From: an uncultured Tessaracoccus sp. | GTDB lineage: Bacteria > Actinomycetota > Actinomycetes > Propionibacteriales > Propionibacteriaceae | Assembly: GCF_947255005.1 (NCBI RefSeq) | Contig: NZ_CAMYFI010000027.1 | Location: forward strand, 1 to 32,536 | Direction: 5' to 3' | Length of the DNA: 32,536 nucleotides | In this document: positions 26,277 through 32,536 of the stretch, in pieces | How positions within the stretch are numbered: the first letter of the stretch is position 1 | Layout of the letters: each line of letters begins with the position of its first letter | Position numbers and translations under genes: made by a program | The notes under the pieces: model-generated | Database searches by the model: none | Told to the model about the DNA's origin: nothing | Seen by the model: the letters and a program-made list of their open reading frames with translations, nothing else

Positions 26277-29200
26277 ATGATGAAGCGTGCGTTGGTGCTG
26301 CTGATAGCCATTTCGTTGACGGTGGGCGTTGGAGTGGTGGGCCCGGCGTGGGCTGCTCCGACTGATGATGGGGATGTGGGGGGATCAGCCACTTCGGCCG
26401 TTCCTCTGGTGCGACCTGATTGGGTGTCCGCAGTGGTGACTGCCCGGGCGCAAGGGGCGCGGGTGGAGGTGCTGTCTGAACGGACTGAGTCGTCGCGGGT
26501 TTTTGCGCGTCCTGATGGTGCCGTTGAGGAAGAAGTCTCTGCTGCCCCTGTGCGGTTTAGAGATGCCGATGCGGCTGATGGATGGCGAGATATTGACACG
26601 TCGCTGAAGGTTTCCGGGTCGGTAGTTGTTCCGGGATCGATGCCTGTTGATGTGGTGTTATCGGGTGGCCCATCAACGTCTGACTTGGTGGTGTTTGATG
26701 CTGGGAGTGCTGACGAAGTTGCGGTGGCATTGCAAGGGCAGGCGCTTCCGAAGCCCTTGCTGGAAGGCTCCACGGCGCGCTATCCCGATGTGTTTCCGGG
26801 TGTGGATGTGTCAGTTGATGTCCGGTCGGGTGGGTTTGAGCTGTTGTGGGTTGTCAAAAACGCTGCGGCTGCAAGACGGTTGGTGACTCGTTTTGGGGGT
26901 TCGGATGGACTAGAGCTTCCATTCGTGGTGCGTTCTCGAGGCTCGGTGGCTGCCGAGCGCGATGGTGGAGTCAAGCTTTCGAAGAATGGGAAGCCCATCG
27001 GGAGATTCGCGCCACCTTCGATGTGGGATTCGCATGCAGCGATTCCGGGCGAAAAGGGTGCCGAACGGCGTGTTGGATTTGGAATAGATAACACGAGACC
27101 CCAAGCGCGACGCGCAGCATCCAGCCAAGCCGTTGAGGTTCGGGCGGATACGCAGTGGCTGCTGGATCCTGCGCGGGAGTTTCCCATCTCGATCGATCCA
27201 ACCTATGCCGTGGCTACTGGTGGGCCTGTCTTCGACACGTTTGTACAGCAGGGGTTTACCACGGATCAGTCGCGGTCGGCAGAACTGAAAGTAGGAAATA
27301 ACGGTCAGGGCCAAGTGGCTCGGAGTTTCCTGAACTTTAGTGCTGGGCTATTTAAGGGTCGCGATGTCGTGAATGCGAACTTGTCACTGTATGAGTCTTG
27401 GTCGTGGAGTTGTTCCTCGAGCGCGTTTTCGTCGTATGACTCCGGGTTAGCGACGACTGCGACTCGTTGGACGACACAGCCTTCGATTGGGGCTCGACGT
27501 GCATGGGTGGCCGCTGCTAAGGGGTACTCGTCTTCATGTCCTGCGGGGCGGGTTGTGCTCGATATGACGGCTCAAGCGAAAGCTTGGTCAAAAACTACTC
27601 AATCGCAAGTAGGCATGATGTTGCGTGCCGATACAGAAGATCGCTCTTGGGGATGGAAGCGTTTCCACTCGTCGGAGGGTGTGCACAAACCGCTCTTGAC
27701 AGTCGTGTATAACCGCGCACCAAGCACTCCGGGGGTCCCGGTAGTCGATGGGCTGGTTTCCGCCAAGGTTGCCGATGGCTCGACGAAGTTGTTTTTGGGG
27801 AATCCGAAACCGCGGTTGAGAGTGCCGGTCTCGGATCCGGACAAAGACTCGGTGAAGGTGCAGTTCGCGTACTTCTATACTGCGACAGATCAGCCGGTGG
27901 TTTTGTGCGAGGCTGGGGCAGTGGCATCGGGTGGTACTGCGTCGTGCACATCGCGGGTGGCCATTCCGGATAACAAGAATACGTGGATCAGGGCCCGAAG
28001 TTTTGACGGTCGCGTCTGGTCAGGGTGGGGGCCTGGGAAGGAAGTTCGACCTGCGTTCATTGCGCCATATGCCCCGAAGATCGCGTGCCCGGCCTCGGCG
28101 AACAAGACGTGGGTCGAGCGCGTACGCTCGGCGGAGACGTGCACCCTCACTGCCCGACATACGTCGTGGTCATCGTCACCGACGAAGGTGACGTGGCGAG
28201 TCAACGGCGGGGCGTGGCAGGAGAAAACATTCAATCAGATTGCGGCTGACACCAAGGCCGCGGATGTGCGGGTCGGCGGTGTTCCCGGTGGGCATCAGAT
28301 TGAGGCGTATGTGACGTCGCCGACTGGGAAGAAATCTGCGATATCGACGTACAGTTTTGGGTATGGAACGCCGTCGCTGGTAACCCCAACGGCAGCGGTG
28401 ACGACGCACGGTGGGGTGAAGGTCGAGGGTGTGGGCGCCCCCGCCCAGAGTGGGTTGCAGGTGCAGGGCGCGATCCAGTGGCGGGTGAAGGGAAGCACAA
28501 TTTGGTATGACTCGTCGGCGAAGGTGTCTGCGGATCCGGCCAAGACGATGGTGTCTGGCCTGCTGGACACATCACAGATTCTTGAGGCCCATCCGGAGTT
28601 GAGTAAGCGCGCGAGCGTGGTGTTGGAGACGCGTGTGAAGTTCACGTATGGGCTGTCCACGCTGGTGACGTCGTCGCGGGAGATCGTTCGTGTGCCGCAT
28701 GCGTTTGGTGCTGGATTCCCGGTCGATGACGTGGCTGGCGGCCAGGTGGCCCTGTGGACTGGCGAACTGCAAGTCAGCACCACAGATGGAGAGCTGTCAA
28801 CACCGACGGGTGAGTTATCGGTGTCTCGGACACATTCGACGTTCGCCGGCGAGATGTCTCCGGCACAAGGAGTGTTCGGGCCAGGTTGGGTTGCGTCACT
28901 AGATGGCGGCCCAACAGGTGTGTCCGAGATGGAGCTGATCGACAATACGTTGTTTGATGGCACGTTGGTGTTGGCCAGCGCGGACGGACAGGTGCTGCCG
29001 TTCGGTGCGCCCAATGACGGCTCTGTGCGCACAGGGGCAACTCTGGCAGTGGGAGAGTATGCACCGATCGGCGCTGAAGCAGAATCCAGCACATTGCGCA
29101 TGCAGGTCTCCGGCAATGGTGCGGCGACGAAAGTCACGGTCATTGACGAGGACGGCGTTCACACTAGGTTCACAGCCCGCACTGCCCCCACAACGACTGG

Positions 29201-30323
29201 GGAAGCGAAGTTCATCACGGATTCGGTGTGGGATTCAGCTACGGGTGAGACGACCTCGTATCGCTACGACAGTCAAGGCCGAGTTACTGACATCATTGCC
29301 CCGAAACCGGACGGTGTGACGATGGAGTGTATTCCAGGAAAGCCGGTGGCTGGGTGTCGCATATTGCGGTTGTCCTACGCGACGGCTACCGGTAATGGTG
29401 ATTACCAGGGCCGTCTGAAGAGCATCACTGCGCAGGCGGGTACGGATGTCAAGGAGTTGTCGCGGTATCGCTACGACTCATCGGGGCGTTTAGTGGCCCA
29501 GACGGATGTGGTCACTGGTTTGACGACGACATACACCTGGGACGGCGCGAGCCAGCGGCTAGCGTCGGTTACGGATCCAGGGTTGGCGACCGTGTCTTAT
29601 CACTACAGTGCAGGCAAGCTGGTCAAGGTGACGCGCCCGGTCCCTGCGAGCGCTGGCGGCGGTACTGCGCAACTGGCGGCGGTCGTGGCCGATCAGCCTC
29701 TCGACGCGGTGCCTGGCCTCGACCTCACCCAGTTCGATGCCTATGGGCTTCCCCGACGAGCTACGAAGGTATTCGCGGCGTTCGGCCCTGATCAGATCAT
29801 CGATGGCGCCCCGACAGAGGAGGCATGGCAGCGTGCGGATGTGTGGCTGACTGACGATATGGGCTATACGATTCACGAGGGATCCTTCGGCGGTGGAGCG
29901 TGGCAATTGACCGCGAACGTCTACGACGAGTCGGACAACGTCACCCACTCGTGGGATGCACGCGCCACCGCAGCGATCCGTTCCGGCGATATCACCGACA
30001 TCAGTGCGGCAGCCACAACCACTGTGTTCAATCAAACCGCCATCGCTGACGCTGACGGAATGGTGTTGGTGCCCGCCCGGACGCGTGTGGAACATGTGTA
30101 TACGCCTGCGGCGATGATCCGTACCAAGGGCTCAGACGTGGCAGAGATGCTGCGCAAGCATGTCGCCACCACCTACGACGAAGGGGCTCCAACTCCTGGG
30201 CTGTCGTTACCGACCAAGATCCAGGTGACTGCCGAGCGTCCCGACGGGACAGTGGTGGAGACGCTCACCACAACCTTTACGGGTTATGACAAGCTGGAGG
30301 CCTCGGACTCAAAGTCTGGCTGA
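26277..30323 (+). CDS. Secreted RHS/YD-repeat protein (WapA-like), 5' part up to an in-frame TGA
   Basis: This segment encodes 1348 residues of a large secreted RHS protein. A Sec signal peptide (MMKRALVLLIAISLTVGVGV, cleavage likely after AWA at residue 26) leads to a region of about 150 residues resembling DNRLRE-type wall-protein domains (about 310-480; FDTFVQQGFTTDQS, VLDMTAQAKAWSK, MLRADTEDRSWGWKRFHSSE). Fibronectin-like stretches follow, then YD repeats (SYRYDSQGRVTDI near 993, RYRYDSSGRLVAQTD near 1060). ATG 26277 is preferred over GTG 26271 because GCGAGG (26262-26267) is 9 nt upstream. Such proteins deliver C-terminal toxins by contact. Here the frame stops at TGA 30321-30323, before the core and tip. 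Confidence 0.9.
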   Translation: MMKRALVLLIAISLTVGVGVVGPAWAAPTDDGDVGGSATSAVPLVRPDWVSAVVTARAQGARVEVLSERTESSRVFARPDGAVEEEVSAAPVRFRDADAADGWRDIDTSLKVSGSVVVPGSMPVDVVLSGGPSTSDLVVFDAGSADEVAVALQGQALPKPLLEGSTARYPDVFPGVDVSVDVRSGGFELLWVVKNAAAARRLVTRFGGSDGLELPFVVRSRGSVAAERDGGVKLSKNGKPIGRFAPPSMWDSHAAIPGEKGAERRVGFGIDNTRPQARRAASSQAVEVRADTQWLLDPAREFPISIDPTYAVATGGPVFDTFVQQGFTTDQSRSAELKVGNNGQGQVARSFLNFSAGLFKGRDVVNANLSLYESWSWSCSSSAFSSYDSGLATTATRWTTQPSIGARRAWVAAAKGYSSSCPAGRVVLDMTAQAKAWSKTTQSQVGMMLRADTEDRSWGWKRFHSSEGVHKPLLTVVYNRAPSTPGVPVVDGLVSAKVADGSTKLFLGNPKPRLRVPVSDPDKDSVKVQFAYFYTATDQPVVLCEAGAVASGGTASCTSRVAIPDNKNTWIRARSFDGRVWSGWGPGKEVRPAFIAPYAPKIACPASANKTWVERVRSAETCTLTARHTSWSSSPTKVTWRVNGGAWQEKTFNQIAADTKAADVRVGGVPGGHQIEAYVTSPTGKKSAISTYSFGYGTPSLVTPTAAVTTHGGVKVEGVGAPAQSGLQVQGAIQWRVKGSTIWYDSSAKVSADPAKTMVSGLLDTSQILEAHPELSKRASVVLETRVKFTYGLSTLVTSSREIVRVPHAFGAGFPVDDVAGGQVALWTGELQVSTTDGELSTPTGELSVSRTHSTFAGEMSPAQGVFGPGWVASLDGGPTGVSEMELIDNTLFDGTLVLASADGQVLPFGAPNDGSVRTGATLAVGEYAPIGAEAESSTLRMQVSGNGAATKVTVIDEDGVHTRFTARTAPTTTGEAKFITDSVWDSATGETTSYRYDSQGRVTDIIAPKPDGVTMECIPGKPVAGCRILRLSYATATGNGDYQGRLKSITAQAGTDVKELSRYRYDSSGRLVAQTDVVTGLTTTYTWDGASQRLASVTDPGLATVSYHYSAGKLVKVTRPVPASAGGGTAQLAAVVADQPLDAVPGLDLTQFDAYGLPRRATKVFAAFGPDQIIDGAPTEEAWQRADVWLTDDMGYTIHEGSFGGGAWQLTANVYDESDNVTHSWDARATAAIRSGDITDISAAATTTVFNQTAIADADGMVLVPARTRVEHVYTPAAMIRTKGSDVAEMLRKHVATTYDEGAPTPGLSLPTKIQVTAERPDGTVVETLTTTFTGYDKLEASDSKSG

Positions 30324-32536
30324 GATCTAAGAACAGCGACCTCGGTTACGCTCGATATGAACAGCAATGGGGTACCGGACAGTGCAGATATCCGGCGCGA
30401 GACCCGCTACGACGCCCAAGGGCGAGTGATCGAACAGCGTCAACCCGGGGCGGGCTCCACCGACCCGGGCACCCGCCGCACCGTCTACTGGACCGCCGGC
30501 ACCAACCCGACCGACCCCGCCTGCGGCCGGCAACCGGCATGGGCAGGGTATGTGTGCAGCGAAGGCCCCGCCTCACAGCCATCCGGCACCCCACTGCCGG
30601 TGACCTACCACCGCGACTACCAATGGCACGGTGCAGCCGCCACCGAACAGGACATCTCCGCAGCGGTAAAACGGACCACGACCACCACCTTCGATGCGAA
30701 GACGCGGCCCGTGACCGTCTCGACCACCGTCACCGGACTGCCAGACTCGACCCCGATCCCGGCGGTGACAACCACCTACGACGACACCACCGGACTCATC
30801 ACCGGCACCCAGTCAACGGCGGGATCGACGATGATGACCTACGATTCCTGGGGCAGACAACTCACCTACACTGCCTCGGGCAGTGGTACGACTACGACGA
30901 CCTACAACCATCTCGGTGACATCACCAAGGTCGTGACCCCCCAGACCGAGACCACGTTCACCTACGACGGCACCGACGCCAACGGGCAGATGGAGCATCG
31001 CGGGCTGCTGACCAAGACGACCGTCCACAAGGACTCCCGGTCATGGACTGCATCGGCCGCGTATGATGCCCAAGGCGAACTGTTGTTAGAGAAACTCCCC
31101 GGCAAGATTGAACGCCACCATCTCTATGATCTCACCGGGGAACTCATCTCCCAGCGCTACGACGGTCCCGTCACCAACCCCGGCACCGGTATTACGACGA
31201 TCCAGCCGTGGTTGGCGTGGAGTATGGAGGCCAACGCGGCTGGGCAGATCGTGCATGAGTGGAATCCTGATGGTGCCGCGTTCACTGGCGCGGTCGCCGG
31301 CGCTCAGGCGGTCGCCGCGGATGTGACGTATTCGTATGATCCGGCCGGGCGGCTCACAGAGGTGGTGGACCGCTCCGATGAGGTTGACGGCACCGGTTGC
31401 AGGTTGCGTACGTACCGGTTTGACGCTCGAGGCAATCGGCTTGCTGACACTACGGCTGCCGCCACCACCGGGGCGCTCTGCCCCACCTCAGGTGGGGTGG
31501 GGACCAGCCGTAGCTACGATGCGGCGGACCGGCCCGCCACTGCTGGCGACGGCACCGTCTACACCTACGATGCGCTTGGTCGGCAAACCCTCATCCCAGC
31601 CGCGGATGCACCGCGCCCGGAATCGGGTGGTGTTCACCTGTCGTACTACGACGATGACACCGCGAAAGCGATCACCCAGGCGGGGGTGAGTTTGTCATAC
31701 ACCCTGGATGTCGCTGGACGTCGCACGGTGCAGACCACACGCCGCACCCTCGAGGCGGCTGTGACGGAGTCGGTGACGAATCATTATGTGGATGATTCGG
31801 ATGATCCTGGCTGGGTGACCACCGTCACCGCCGACCGGGCGTCGACGACGGTGTACGCGGACTTGACCAGTGGCGGGTTGTCGTTGTCGATCACGACTTC
31901 TGGTGAGTCCACGGTTGGGGAGCTGGCGCTTGCGAGTCCCCGCGGGGATGTGTCCGCCACCGTCACTCTCCCGACGGACGGGGAAGCCGCGGAGGGGCTT
32001 GATCGGTGGAGCCGCTACACCGAGTACGGCACACCAGTTGCCGCACCCTTCACAGGTGCGGGTGGTGTTGCAGCCAACGGCTACGGGTGGCTGGGTGTGA
32101 AACAGCGCACCACCACACAGACCGGAATCCTCCTCATGGGGGCACGTCTTTATAACCCGGTCACTGGTTTGTTCACCAGCCTCGACCCCATCTACGGCGG
32201 CAACGACACCCCGTATGCCTACCCCAACGACCCCTTGGGCTCTTGCGATACTTCTGGGCTGTTCAGCTGCAGTGAAACCTTGGCAAGGATTGCAAACCTT
32301 GTTTGGGAGCTTCAGCGACGCAATACCCAGCTTTATGAAAACAAAAATAATTTGCCACTACGCGGAACGCGATCCATTGTAGGCCATCAGCAGCAGTTTA
32401 GGGATAAGCAGCGATCCTTGAAAAAATCACTCAAGTCCTTTTATTTTAATGGGTGCTCGTGGGCGGACGGCTATAAGGATAGGCGGTACCGCAACGCTTT
32501 AAAAGCTGCAAATTCGTGGACTAGACGAAAACCAAA
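30324..32536 (+). pseudogene. 3' part of the same rhs gene, in frame after the TGA, running off the window
   Basis: Directly after the TGA the same frame continues with RHS sequence (DLRTATSVTLDMN, RETRYDAQGRVIEQRQPGAG) and has no further stop for over 700 codons to the window edge. It contains many YD repeats (TYDSWGRQLTYTASG, SYDPAGRLTEVVDRS, TYDALGRQTL), then the RHS core MGARLYNPVTGLFTSLDPIY and AYPNDP at about 32130-32234, then a unique AT-rich tip beginning LGSCDTSGLFSC and rich in Lys/Arg. The TGA probably replaces a Trp codon (TGG) in a conserved SGW-LRT context. An internal ATG at 30357 could start a separate polypeptide, but it lacks a signal peptide. The tip and its immunity gene continue to the right. 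Confidence 0.8.
32099..32212 (+). repeat. 114-bp inverted repeat, right arm (RHS core)
   Basis: Identical in reverse complement to 25534-25647. It encodes the RHS core around GILLMGARLYNPVTGLFTSL, immediately upstream of the point (about 32235) where the two toxin tips diverge. A crossover here would keep both reading frames. Confidence 0.9.

Noticed and set aside
30321..30323. TGA as selenocysteine or a reassigned codon
   Set aside because: Other genes here end at TGA normally, no selenocysteine machinery or convincing downstream hairpin is seen, and the context suits a mutated Trp codon.

Overview
The window is high-GC DNA from an actinobacterium (Actinomycetota). This follows from WhiA, RbpA and OpcA, which are actinobacterial hallmark proteins, and from the gene order uvrA-uvrC / rapZ-yvcK-whiA / gap-pgk-tpiA-secG / pgl-opcA-zwf / ctaB / ctaA, which is typical of that phylum. 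The sequence alone does not place it in a genus. Coordinates 1 to about 23,900 are conserved core chromosome. From about 23,900 to the right edge is an accessory island of RHS/YD-repeat polymorphic toxin genes, with lower GC and different codon use.

Core, left to right: the 3' part of uvrA overlaps uvrC (nucleotide excision repair). A three-gene biotin ECF transporter operon (bioY, ATPase, EcfT) with overlapping stops and starts follows, preceded by two tandem palindromes that look like a biotin-repressor operator. Next come rapZ-yvcK-whiA, then the lower-glycolysis genes gap, pgk and tpiA, then secG and rbpA. On the opposite strand, zwf-opcA-pgl form the oxidative pentose-phosphate operon, converging on rbpA at a hairpin. 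ctaB (heme O synthase) is divergent from zwf and is followed by a GalT-like (DUF4921-type) gene. A 409-bp spacer carries four small stem-loop repeats with covarying stems plus a perfect 24-bp inverted repeat. On the minus strand follow an ABC-2 exporter (ATPase, permease), ctaA (heme A synthase) and an M3 metallopeptidase. Several starts lack a Shine-Dalgarno sequence and have a TANNNT box 6-7 nt upstream, suggesting leaderless transcripts.

Accessory island: a WapA-like secreted RHS protein starts at 26277 (+ strand) with a signal peptide, a DNRLRE-like region and YD repeats. Its frame is broken by one in-frame TGA at 30321-30323, after which the same frame stays open to the window edge and ends in a new C-terminal tip. 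Just upstream, in opposite orientation, lies an orphan RHS tip (25041-26073) with its own unrecognised basic toxin-like C-terminus, overlapping by 17 bp an AT-rich gene that is probably its immunity gene (24212-25057).

The orphan and the main gene share the RHS core, including a perfect 114-bp inverted repeat (25534-25647 and 32099-32212) in the same reading frame. Recombination there would invert about 6.5 kb and exchange the toxin tip attached to the secreted RHS body. This possible invertible tip-switching arrangement is the most interesting feature of the window.
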